Below, piece by piece: positions 8,874 through 19,959 of a stretch of DNA of 64,000 nucleotides. The first letter of the stretch is position 1. Each line of letters starts with the position of its first letter. The stretch is from Phytophthora quininea. Lineage: Eukaryota > Oomycota > Peronosporomycetes > Peronosporales > Peronosporaceae. The position numbers and the translations under genes were made by a program. Location of the stretch: NCBI GenBank assembly GCA_011947345.1, contig JAAVTG010000559.1, positions 310,001-374,000 on the forward strand, given 5' to 3'. The notes beneath the pieces were generated by a model. The model saw only the letters and a list, made by a program, of their open reading frames with translations, was not told the DNA's origin and did no database searches.

Positions 8874-11800
8874 ATGGACGACGACTTGATGCAGGAGCTC
8901 TGCGGCGTGAGCCTCTCGGCCATGGACAGCACGCAGGACGTGGCCCACGACTTGCTGCAACAGCGACTGCTCGATCTGGAGCGCGCCATGCTCGAAAGCG
9001 ACACCCAGCGCGTGCAAGAGCTGCAGAAGGACCTGCCCAATGGCGTTGACGCGACCACAGTCTTCTCAATGGCAAAACTCGTCTGTGAGGGCGAGTATGC
9101 CGCTGTCATTCGACTACCAGCAGCTAAGAAGATGTTGGACGCGGTGACAGAGCTGCGTCATGAAGAGAAGGACCATGAGGACGACGACACCACGTCTGCG
9201 GAAGCATTGCCGCTGCCTTGCAGAGCTTCTTGTTGGATCACTATGATGGCGCGGAGAGCCGTCTGTTGGGCGCCTACGAGATCTTCCATGTGGGCATTGC
9301 CTTCTTCAACATGTACGTGCAAGCCAATTACACCGGGCCAGCGTTCGAGCGCGAGTCGCTGCGTGACGTGTTGGACTTGGCTACACGTGTAGTGGCTGGA
9401 GAATCGGCTGCTGGAGCGATGACAAGAAGACCCACAGCGACGCACTCGTGGCGTTGCAAGTGGACGGTGAAAGCCCCTTCTCGATCTGCCACTACCCGCA
9501 GTTCCTGCTCATTGGACGCTGCCTGATCGACTTTTTGGGCAACCATTCCTACAATGACTGGTCTGTCGCTGCTGAAGAAGTTGTGCACGGCCAGAACGAT
9601 AACGAAGTGGACGATGGAGCTGTCGAAGGTCCTACCAAGCGATTTGTTACGGGTGGAGCTGCTGTCCGTGCACTTGGCGAGATGTTGGACCAGATCAAAT
9701 CGGCTCCGTGGTGGAATGGCCGTGCGGCGGTGGCACATGAGCGACTGCTGCTGGCACGACAACCGTCCAACACACTTTGGTTCGAAGCACGTCGAGGATA
9801 CATCCAGACGCTAAAGACGCCGGAGCTGTTTGCTGCTGAAAAGGAGACTCAATACTTGCTCGCTCGCGCGTATGTCGAGTGGGGACTGGCGCAGCATCAC
9901 TTCGACAAGAACAAGCACGGCAAGCGGACTTTTGCTCGCGCGAAGGAGATATCTGGTGTCAGTGTGCAGCTCAGCGGATCAATGGGCAAGCGCACCAAGT
10001 TCCAGCAAAGAGTGTGGCTCAGATGGTGCTGCTGGCTGCCTCCAAGAAGCCCGAAAGTGCTGACAAGGAAACGTCAAAGTATGCTGAAGCTGTGGCTGAG
10101 TCGACGCATGTTGACTTTGGTGGCAAGCAAGTGACTACAGAGGAGTCTAACGATGCCACCCCACCTGCCGATGGACTTACCGCCGAGGAGGAACAGATTC
10201 AGAAAATGGTGCAGGAAGGCGAAGCTTCCTACCGCAATGTGAACTTGGACCAGGTGGACCAGGACAACATCCTGCTAGAACACATTGCATTCGAAGACCG
10301 AAAGCTAACGCAGCAAGGCAATTTGCAGATTACCGATCAGATTGTTCTGCTCGGTTGTGCTTGGACGTGAAGAACAGCAACGCCAACGATGGTCTCACTC
10401 GCGAGGAGATGATGCCATACGTCACGCGCGTATTGGAGAACCCGAACAACTGGATGGTGTACTCCACGGCACTTCTCGAACGTGCTTGGCTCGAGTGCGA
10501 GAGTTCCAAACGCCGCGAACGAGCTGTCCTTCAGATGCAAGCGCTCGTGGACCAGCACACCACGCGTCTTACAATTACTCAGAACACTCTCGAATCTATC
10601 GCTGACTCTGCGCCAGCACGCAAACGTATGCAGTTCGTGTACTCGCTAGCCTTCCCACCCCGGTACGCACTCAAGCGTGACCTAGCTGAGCGTTACTTCA
10701 AATTGGGCGTACTCGGCAGCGCGGTGGAGATTTGTGAAGAACTCGAGATGTGGGACGACGTCGTAAAATGCTACCAGTTGCTGGACAAACCAAAGCGCGC
10801 TGAGAAGCTTGTGCGCGAGCGCCTCGAGATTGGCCCCACTCCATTTATGTGGGTGACGCTGGGAGACCTCACACAAGAGCCAGCTCACTACGAGACGTCT
10901 TGGACGCTCTCAAAGCACCGATTCGCTCGTGCCAAGCGGTCACTTGGTCGTCATTACTTTGAGATGGGCGATATCGAGGCGGCTATCCCTCACTACGAGG
11001 AGGCTGTGCGTGTGGGACCCATGCACACGGGCGCTTGGTTCACAATGGGCTCATTGGCGATGCGTATTCATCGATGGCCATTGGCATTGCGCGCTTTCAC
11101 TCGCGTGGTTCAGCTTGAGCCGGACAATGGCGAGGCGTGGGGCAACTTGGGCTCCATCCACATGAGCAACCAGCGCTTCTCGGAGGCGTTCGCTGTTCTG
11201 CAGGAAGCCCTCAAGCAGAAGCGTCACATGTGGCAGATGTGGGAGAACTACGCACTCTGTGCCATGGAGACCAAGCGCTACGGCGAGGCCATGTACGCCA
11301 TGCACCAGCTATTGGACTTGCGCACCAAACACAAGCGGCCTGTGGATAGCGAGATGTTGGCGTGGCTTGTCGAGGCCATCGTGTACCCGGAGTCACTCAA
11401 GAAGATGCAGCAGGAGGCTGACGCGGAAGCTGCCGCTATGGAGAGGGCAGCAACGGACAGTGAAGATGAAGACGATGCTGGTCGCGTTGAAGACGACGAC
11501 GACTTGGCCGAGCTCGACGAGTCGGCGGTGGCCACGGACGCAACGCCCCCACGGTCGGACGCGCACTACAAGAAGCAGTTGGCGATGCTCTTTGGCCGCG
11601 TGACGTCCATCGTGACCAACGACGCCAAGGTGTGGCAGGTGTACGCCCACTTCAACGACGGCGTGGACGGTCGTGCCGACAAGGCTCGCGACTGCCGACT
11701 GAAGCAGTGCCGTGCATTGCAAACCGCCGGGTGGGACCGCGAGCAGGCCAAGGTGGAAGCGCTGTGCATTGCAGCCGCGAGACTGACCCAGGACTACCTG

Positions 11801-11953
11801 GCGGAAGGCACCAAGAAGGCTCTGTACTCGTGTCGGCTGTACATCCGCGGAGTGCTCAAGAAGGCGCAAGTGGACTTCAGTGAGCTGGACGCAGTAAAGG
11901 GCTTGCTACTGCGTTGGACGAGGTCAACGCCCGAGAGCAGCAGCCCTAGTTAA
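8874..11953 (+). CDS. TTC27: tetratricopeptide repeat protein 27 (TTC27) homologue, frame broken four times
   Basis: A single long gene of about 1,027 residues read in four shifted pieces. The middle and C-terminal parts match TTC27 closely: LAERYFKLGVLGSAVEICEE, LEMWDDVVKCYQLL, then TPR units GAWFTMGSLAM, QLEPDNGEAWGNLGSIHMS and HMWQMWENYALCAM. Family knowledge: TTC27 (plant EMW1) is a conserved essential TPR protein that acts as an HSP90-associated co-factor. Apparent one-base deletions fall near 9210, 9415, 10003 and 10355, each restoring the family sequence, mostly in short homopolymers. An acidic insert (EDEDDAG to DDDDLAELDE) lies near 11460-11520. The ATG at 8874 follows an Inr-like site. 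Confidence 0.88.
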
Positions 11954-12102
11954 AAGAAAAAGTATCTTTCGTACTGGTGGCCAAAACCATTGCGTTTTCT
12001 TTTAATGGGTCCTTTTTCCGTACGTCCAACCTAGGTTGAAGCTCTTTTAACCAATCAAACCGCTGTATTCAAATCCCCTTTGGCGGGCGATTTTGGCGCC
12101 CG

Positions 12103-14734
12103 ATGTCAGTCGCCAATCACCCGCCTCGGTCTCACTATCCACTGCCGTTGCTCATGGCTCGCAAGCAGCTCGCACGCGGTCGCGGACGCCCCAAGAAGCG
12201 ACCTCTGGAGCCGACGGCGGAGGATGGCCCCGCGCCTGCCAAACGCGGTCGCGGGAGGCCCAAGAAGGTGCGCGAACCAGAACCAGAGCCCGAGCCAGCG
12301 CCGGAGGAGCAGCCGCCGACCGAAGACACGGACATTTCGGTCTTCTTGAAGCTGCTGGAGGACGACGCGAGCCGTCTGCCGCCTCCTCTTCCCATTGCAA
12401 AGAACAAAAGAGCCAGCCAAGTGGTCGAGTTCGAATTGCCGTTCAAAGAGCAAGAAATCAAGAGTCTTGAGGTATGACAATGTTGCTTTCGAGATAGTAG
12501 AAGAGGTTTTCATTAGGATTATTATGGGGTTGTATTGTATAGGAACGTCAATGGGTGAGACGTCCGCCGCCCTTTGGCAAGATCAACCGCTGCGTGTACG
12601 TGTCCACGACGATGCCCATCGCAGACCTGCCAGTGCACAAGTGCACGTGCCATGAAGAGATCCACCAGTCGACGACCAAGAGGACGATCGCTTCTGCTAG
12701 AGCGAAACAGGCTGCCGAGGGGGATACCCACTGCTCGACGACTCGACATGCTGACCTTGAGAAACAGCAATTGGTCTACTGTGGGGAAGGTTGCTACAAC
12801 CGCATGCTGTTCATCAGCTGCTCAGATGAAACATGCTCTGCGCCGGATCCGAGCATGTGCAGCAACCGCGAGATTAAACGCAGGGAGGTGAAGGATGTGC
12901 GCGTAGAGTACATTCCTGGCCCAGGTTTTGGACTCATTGCGAACGAGAAGATCGAAGCTGGAGGGTTTGTCATTGAATATGTTGGGGAAGTGATTGACGA
13001 TGAAGAGTGCGAGCGGCGGATGATCAAGTACCGAGATAACGGCGAGGTACGTTGAAACTCTTGCGGTTTGGTGGTGTTGGAAAAAGCTAAGGTGGAACTA
13101 TGAGTTCAGATTAATTTTTACATGATGGAGTTGGAGAAGAACATCGTGATAGACGCCAAGTTCCGCAGCAATGAATCCCGATTCATCAACCACAGTTGCG
13201 ATCCCAACAGTGTTACGCAGAAGTGGTAAGTTGTTGAGAAAGCATACTTATCGAGTTTCCTTTCCTTCTGACGGTGGTGCGCTGTCTTGTGATAGGAACG
13301 TGGATGGTATGCAGCGTATCGGGATTTTCGCACGCCGTAACATTGCGCCGGGCGAAGAGATTACGATCGATTACAATTTCTCTCACTTCGGCGAGGCTGT
13401 GGAATGTAAATGCGGCTCAACTGCCTGTACAGGAAAATTGGCCTTAAGCGGTCCAAGCTGCCTGCGTTTAATCCTCGCGAGGTGGGGACTGCCAAGGCTA
13501 AGAAAGAGCATGTTGACGAGCCACCTCCGGAGCTGAAGCGCCCAGAGCATCTGTCGTCGTTGGCACTCCTCAAAAGCGCCCAAATGGACGCGAGTTGGTT
13601 GGATTACTATGGGTCCAAGAATCGAAGGGTGTTTATCGGCCATCGCAGACGTGTACCTGACAAAGCCGCAGAAGGAAATGGTGAACTAGGTACTATCAAC
13701 GGCCGATCGAGCAGCCCTGCTTCGGAATGCTCAACAACAACCGAAGAAGACGTGTCACTTACCCCACCACAAGGAGATCAGGGTGCTTTCACTGCTGAAA
13801 AGAAGACAGCAAAGAGCACTTGGTACGAAAGAATATCCGCTGGGGATCACCTGCCTGAGATGAGAGCCCTGCACAGCTACATTTGCGGAGGTAAATCCGA
13901 CTGGACGATAGACCTCGCCAACCTTCCGACCGTTGAACCTCTCGCTGTCAAGAAGCGGGGCCCAGGACGCCCTCCAAAGAAGAAATCCATTCTGGCTGAG
14001 CTCCCGCCTATGTCCAAGCGTATTCCATCAGGAACAAAGCTTATTTCCAAGCGACTGGGTCTTGCAGAAGCGCGCTCACGGGGGTTGCAGGAAATCGTGG
14101 CCTTCTCCAAAGGAACATCCAAGTGGAATCAACGCGTTCCGTCGTCCAGCTCTATTGACCCAGAGCGCATCCGCCGCTTTATTGATCATGTGATTGACGG
14201 ACAGATATTTGTCAACACCAACCTGGTACGTTGCTCTGCCAACTCGTTGTATCCTTCGGGTTGCTAATCGATTGCTTACCTTGTGTCAAACAGAACGATT
14301 TAAATGAAGACGCATGCTATCGCTGCGGCCTCCCGGGCGAATTGCTCTGCTGCGATGGCTGCCCTGCGGCGTTCCATCTAACCTGCACAAACCTAGCTAT
14401 GGTGCCTCGTGAGGATATCCCGTGGTTCTGCACGGAGTGTACAAATCCAAAACACCTCCAGAAGAATTCCGAGCCGTCAGAGATTGCCGCCGCGAGAGGC
14501 ACAAGAAGCAGCAGTCGAGTCTTGGAAGCAGGACAGGCCGGCCGTCAGTTGCGTATGCACACAATGCACCAGGCTCCAAGTCTCAACAAGATCTTCCACA
14601 CGTCAAAGTCCAAGGACCGCGTAAAACGTCGCCACAAGAAGCGCCAGCGTGCCGTGGATCGTTCCTACCGAGAGCTTGAACATATGCCACTCCCCGTGTG
14701 GAACGAAAGCGACGAAGGCGAGGACGAGCAGTAG
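12103..14734 (+). CDS. AT-hook / AWS-SET-postSET / PHD histone lysine methyltransferase
   Basis: Five exons: about 12103-12471, 12543-13046, 13110-13225, 13296-14225 and 14294-14734, with phase-matched introns of 63-71 nt. The N-terminus has two AT-hooks (RGRPKK), and a third (GPGRPPKKK) lies mid-protein. The AWS Cys cluster (CTCHEEIH, CGEGCYNRMLFISC) leads into a SET domain with GFGLIANEKIEAGGFVIEYVG, RFINHSCDPN and EEITIDYNF, then a post-SET CKCGSTACTG. A PHD finger follows in exon 5 (CYRCGLPGELLCCDGCP, FCTEC). AWS plus SET plus post-SET is the SETD2/NSD/ASH1 class, so H3K36 is the likely substrate. A one-base deletion in an A-run near 13436 breaks the frame right after the post-SET. Substrate choice is inference. 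Confidence 0.88.
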
Positions 14735-14896
14735 CTCAACGAGACCTTGTACAAGGGTGGTCTCTCACGTCCGGAGCCTTCGCTGCTTGGGCTCATGTCT
14801 TCTACACCTCCTGTAGTTCTGTTTGAATTCCTAACGATGTCCACTTAGACAACTGATCAAATATTACGAATGTTTGCTAGGAAGTTCTAGTAATGT

Positions 14897-15256
14897 TTAT
14901 TGGTTATAGATCTTGGCGGGTACGGGGCCTTCCACGCGGTCCTTCAGGAAAGCCTCACTGTCCTCCTTAGCACGCTGCAACAAATTTTGCAAGTCAGAAA
15001 TTGATAAATCCATTGACAAAATAGCATCTTTGGCATTGTTTACCTTGATCGCAGTGACCAGAGCTGCGTATGGCCCAGTCGACTTGAGCTTAGGCATCGA
15101 CACGCCTCCGTCCATCTTGCCAGCGTACGAGTGGTTGAGCTTCTCGTCTCCTGGAGATGGAGCGTATTCATTGGACGCCTCCTGTGCGCTCGGGAAACTC
15201 TTGAACGAGTGCACCACCTCGCCATGGAAGCGGTACGTCGCCTTGATGCCACTCAT
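14897..15256 (-). CDS. conserved-looking small protein of unknown function
   Basis: A 119-residue frame from the ATG at 15256. Its start lies 91 bp from the divergent gene at 15348, the usual spacing of real gene pairs here. The C-terminal half looks helical and amphipathic (ILSMDLSISDLQNLLQRAKE). The frame is also open upstream of this ATG, but that stretch is AT-rich and repeats no coding pattern. I do not recognise a family. Confidence 0.5.
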   Translation of the reverse strand: MSGIKATYRFHGEVVHSFKSFPSAQEASNEYAPSPGDEKLNHSYAGKMDGGVSMPKLKSTGPYAALVTAIKVNNAKDAILSMDLSISDLQNLLQRAKEDSEAFLKDRVEGPVPAKIYNQ

Positions 15257-15347
15257 AGCTGCTGTAATTATGAATATCGCAATAAAAGAAAAACGCTCTC
15301 TGATTGGTTGAGGGATACAAGCAGCACATAACATTTTAACTTCGACA

Positions 15348-16096
15348 ATGAACGCGTTGCTGGGGAGCTGTGCTTGGTCAAGGTGCTGCACCAGCAGTCG
15401 GGCGTGTGTCTCTTCACGCACCAGTGGAAGTGGAATGCGAATGCGCACGAGGAAGGAGTGGACGCGCTCGTCATGTCCTTCACGCAGTTCGCCCGCGAGA
15501 TTGACGGCGGAGGTGCGAATTGTTTCCTTTGACGAATTATAATATATATATTTTCTAACAAAACAGTAATGTTTTATTATTTGTTGTTGTATCGGGCAGA
15601 GGTGGTGCAAGTTCATTTCGACCCGAGTCGAAGCGACAAGAAAGACCGCTCGGGTAGCAACACGATGGCTGTAGGTGTTTTATGAAAGTGTTGGGAAATG
15701 TTTCAACTTTTTTTAAACGGAAGTAATGCTGCAGACATCGTCTGGAGGACTCGTGATGATCGCTCTTCAGAACGAATCGGTCCAAGCGGTTTTATTCCAC
15801 GAGAGAACTTCAGACGCCGCAAGTGCTGCTCTCAAGGCATTTCTGCAGAGAATGCTGCACCGATTCGCAGAAATGTTTGAACCTGAGTTGGAGCAGTTGC
15901 AGACTCAATTGCAAGCCAGCGTCACGCCAACCGCTGAAGAGGTACGCGGGATGATTAGGTTTTGTGCACTACTTTTTGTGATGACATGGGGAATTGTAAT
16001 TGTCAGCGTGAAGACATTGAAGCGCCATTCCGGAGGTTTGAGGCCGAGATCGGTAGCCAGTTGTTGCCGGAAACTGGGATGAACAGACTGCAATGA
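15348..16096 (+). CDS. small four-exon protein, longin-like N-terminus, function unknown
   Basis: Exons at about 15348-15512, 15600-15670, 15735-15941 and 16007-16096 join in phase (introns of 64-87 nt) to give about 177 residues, provided one base missing from the G-run near 15364 is assumed. The first exon reads as alternating strands and helix (LCLVKVLHQQSGVCLFTHQW, ALVMSFTQFAREIDGGE), which is reminiscent of longin-fold proteins; the rest is helical (AFLQRMLHRFAEMFEPELEQ). The longin assignment is a guess from pattern only. It is divergent from the small gene at 14897-15256 and convergent with the large gene ending at 16201. Confidence 0.55.
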
Positions 16097-16200
16097 ACAG
16101 CATGAGAGATCGATACAGTGCGTCATCTTCGTTAGAGTAAATAAGTTTGTTGTACTTTTTGAGTATTATATCGTACTCATTGAATATCCTATCGTAGTTC

Positions 16201-19200
16201 CTACTCCAGCACGCTTTTTCGGTGTCGCTCTCCAATCTCCACGGGTTTGTCTCCGACCGTAAACCCCCAAAGTTCCACATGAACGCAGATGAACTCCTGC
16301 GAGGTGGTGAGCGGAGGCGAATTAAAAGTTTCGCAAGCCCCACTGGTCCCTGACGACAAATCGCTATCCTGTTAACCCACACATAAAAGCAAACAGTGTC
16401 AACACAAGGAACTTCGAGTAGAGAGTAGGACAGCTCATACTTACAAGGAACAAGCCAAAATTGCCTCCACCGCCCATAATCAGGGATTCCTCCGAGCACA
16501 GCATGAAGTAGCTGTTCTTGCGACTCCATTGATACTTCACAAACCCGCCAGCAGCGTGCGGATTCGCGAACGAGAAGAGAAAGGATTCGCCGGTACCGTA
16601 GTAGTGGAAAGCGTGGTGCCACTCGTCCGAAGCAAACCCACCAAAGACATTTCCGTCAGCATCTTTAACAACCAGCAACGTCGGACTCTGCTTTTTGCGA
16701 GGATGAGCAGCGTCTCCAACGACGACCCATTTGCTTCTACGCTATAGATTTTAAACCATCGACACAGCTGACTTGTGATAGGCAGCGCATGGTCGAGATA
16801 CGCGATATGCTCCAAGGTCAAAATGCTGGACGGGTCCAGCAGCTTCGCCTTGAAATCTTCGGGTTTGACGTCGAACGAAGGTCGCTTCTTTGAGTATCGC
16901 ATCGGAGGCAGCGCAGAGTCGTCAAGCGACGTCGTCTGAGCCTCTGCGTCGTCTGTTGTTTCTTTCTCAACCTCTTCCTCCTGTTCTAGCTCCTCAACAC
17001 GCCTGGTCTGTATTTCTTCCCACTCGGTTCTCAAGTCGTTTACAGTGACAGGAGATTTCTTTAATAGCTCGCCCATGATTTCTTCGGTTTCATTGATGAC
17101 ACGCGTGAAGGATGCCGCTTTCGGATCAAGCTCGCTCCAGAGTTGATCAAACATTTGGAACATGAACATGAAGAGCTTGTTGAAGTACCCTTCTTCATCA
17201 AAGATCTCCCAGAACGGCTCCAGTGACATCGCGATGATGTCGATCTCGGGGTGTTTCGGCGTTAATCTGTCAGCAAACCGAAACAGTACAAACGTCAGCC
17301 TTCAGACAAGCACATCTCTCACAGACAACTTACAGAAGATTTAGAAGCTTCACGACCGATTCACAGATTGACGAAGCCACGAGTCCTGCGTCGTAGGAAG
17401 GCAACTCGGATGGCAATGCACGCATCTTCAACTGAGGTACTGCATTCGCATCGTTTTTCAACCAGTAGTGGATTGCTCGTAACATGAGCACGCCACCTTT
17501 CTCGAAGTTCCCCAGAACCGACGGCCTATTGAACCCAAATTGCTCCCAAATTCCCACGGTATCCTGGTCAGAGATTTCGATAACAGTGGGCGAAATTGTT
17601 CCACTGGTTTTTGGCGACCCTACCGGCGAGATGACCGTTGCATCCCGCACATCTAGCTCCAAATCGCCATTGCTGTTGAACTGAGACCCGTGTAAATCTG
17701 CAGCAGACCGTGCTTTAGCGGACTCCTCATACTGTGAAGCAACGACATCAGTAGCTGAGGTCGGAGAAATATCACCACCTGCCTCTAAACTTTCACGAAA
17801 TAGCCGAGTAATCTCGTTAATTTGCTGTCGATCCGACAAGAAGTTCATTTGTGGTTGGAGTTTCAACTGGTGAGATACCATCCGCAGAGCCTCTTTCTTG
17901 GCCTCCAAACCTTCTAATGCATCGCAAACGTGAACTCGTAAATCGTGGAAAATAGTCGGATAATGCTGGATCATACGCTCCACGACTTGTGCTCCGACTG
18001 CTGCATAGCGAACATCATACTGGGAATGCGTTCGGCTCCTCTGATGATCGGAAGCTAGTCCATTGGAAGATTCCTTCTTGAAAGCAATGACGGGAGTGAG
18101 AGCTGTCGACGCAGTGAAAACATCCACACCATTATGCTCAGCGTGTTCCGGTTGTTGTAAGAAATGAATGAGGTTCATCACTTTCTTCAGCACGATTCCA
18201 CAGTGTACAGGCAAGTCGTTGACTAAGCACGTGATGTTGCGCACGCTTGCGTCCTCGTCTCGCAGCTGACCAGCCGCCACAAACGCATCATACTTGTCGT
18301 CAGTCAGCAATGGGTCTGGGAGATTCTTTAAGAAATCCAAAAGCAATGCGGCGGCACACTGCGGCTCTAAATCCTTTGGTACAGATCCGTCAGTCTCAAC
18401 AATTTCACGCAGGTGGTTCAAGCGAATACTCAGCACGGTAGCGCGAAAGAGACGCGGAGTGTCTGGATTCTGCCGCAGTATTTCAACGCAGTCCGCTACA
18501 ATATTGGGAACTGCCAGCCACGGGTCAATGAGCGCATAGCGACTGTGAAAGGGTTCTTAGCAAGGGATGCCAAGCTGACACCAAAGACATACTGCCACGG
18601 CTTAACTCCCTTGATGCGATGCGGAAATATGTTGGAGGGAACCAGGACAGCCTCCTCCTCTTCTTCTACTACAGCCGCTACCAGGTGGGCATCTTGAACC
18701 TCCTCGTTCTTCGGCTCTTCAACCTCTAGCAGTGGTTGAGTTTCAGGCGGAGGAATAAACGACCCTGCCCTGGAAGGCGAGACTCCAACTGCTGCAGCAA
18801 TGTCGGCGTCTGTAATCGTTGCCACCATATCACCGCCACCACTCTCGCTAACAGGCCCAATCTCCACCGATTCATCGGGTTCTGGCAGATGAAATGCCTC
18901 GTCACTAACTTCGATGCCGAAATGCACCTCACGGAGCGCAATGATCAACTCCAGGAACAACCCCAAGCCTTCTGAGCACCGCACAAGTGACCAATCCTCG
19001 TAATTGTTGTTGATCAAGTGCTCACAAGCCATAGAAAAGATAATCTAACTCGCAATTCAACATTAGACGCCAATCATTACTCCAAAGAGGCGAAAGCCAG
19101 CCCTACCATGATGCTGGACTCCACAGTATGATTATTCAGCGCAATCTTTAACCAGCACCGGGCTTTCCCTGCATCCGTCTACCATCCACACAATGGTAAG

Positions 19201-19765
19201 TCCCAATCCACCTCCTTTCACTCACCAAACAGCTAACTAACCTCCGATAGAAAAGCTGCCGATAACACACTCTGCACCAACGTCGGCTCATCCACAATGA
19301 GCGTACTGGCGTACAGCACATGCCACCAAGAAGGTTCCTCCTCCTCATTTCTCTGCTTGATCCCCAGCACCAAACACTCCTCCAAAGCCAGACCTAAATC
19401 ATAAAAACTCGTCACTTCACTACTTGAATTCGGTCAATATTTAGCTAGAAACCTACACAGTTCGTTGACACAAGAGTCCCTCTCTGTTAGAGGTTGCCGC
19501 TGCTCTCTGGGCAACACCACAGCTCCATCCTGTTGAGTCACACTCTCTCCAATCTCGATCGCATTCTCCTTCCTCAAAACTGCGAGCGTGGCGTTCTTCA
19601 GGCGGCTCTGTAAAGTCAAAAACGTCGTGTCAATGTTCCATTTACGTTAATAACTCTATCGAGATAACGTACCAGCGCCTCGTAGCGCTGCCGCACGAAC
19701 AAGTCGCTCGCAGAGCCTCTGTCCTCGTACCGCGTCGCCAGCCAGTGCGTGATCTTGCCCAGCAT
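16201..19765 (-). CDS. RUN - RhoGAP-like - ELMO - TLDc multidomain protein
   Basis: Seven exons (about 19673-19765, 19453-19607, 19242-19407, 19107-19178, 17334-19044, 16445-17266, 16201-16368) give about 1,062 residues. A RUN domain spans about residues 60-205 (LALEECLVLGIKQR, ARCWLKIALNNHTVESSIM, DWSLVRCSEGLGLFLELI). A RhoGAP-like region covers about 310-520 (LAVPNIVADCVEIL, RLFRATVLSIRLNHLREIV, AALLLDFLKNLPDPLLTDD) and keeps the arginine of the LFR motif. An ELMO domain covers about 650-800 (GIWEQFGFNRP, EPFWEIFDEEGYFNKLFMFM, MFDQLW). A C-terminal TLDc covers about 885-1045 (VFGGFASDEWH, FVKYQWSRKNSYFMLCSEES, IMGGGGNFGLFL). Domain knowledge: RUN binds Rab/Rap/Arl GTPases, RhoGAP and ELMO act on Rho/Arf-like GTPases, TLDc binds the V-ATPase. 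One-base deletions near 18541 and 16705 interrupt the frame. Intron 2 (45 nt) is uncertain. Confidence 0.82.
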
Positions 19766-19959
19766 CGTGACAGAGCGGCGATGAGCGCAGCCAGCCTAAG
19801 ACCAAGCAGCAACTCGAAATAGCCCTTCGCCCAGCTTCAAATCAAACAGTCTCGGGACGCGCGAATACAAATACCAAGTGAATGTTCTAAACCCGCGGGA
19901 AACCTCAACTTCCCACGGGACACCCGATGCTTTTCACTTGACTTTTTGCTGAAACGAGA

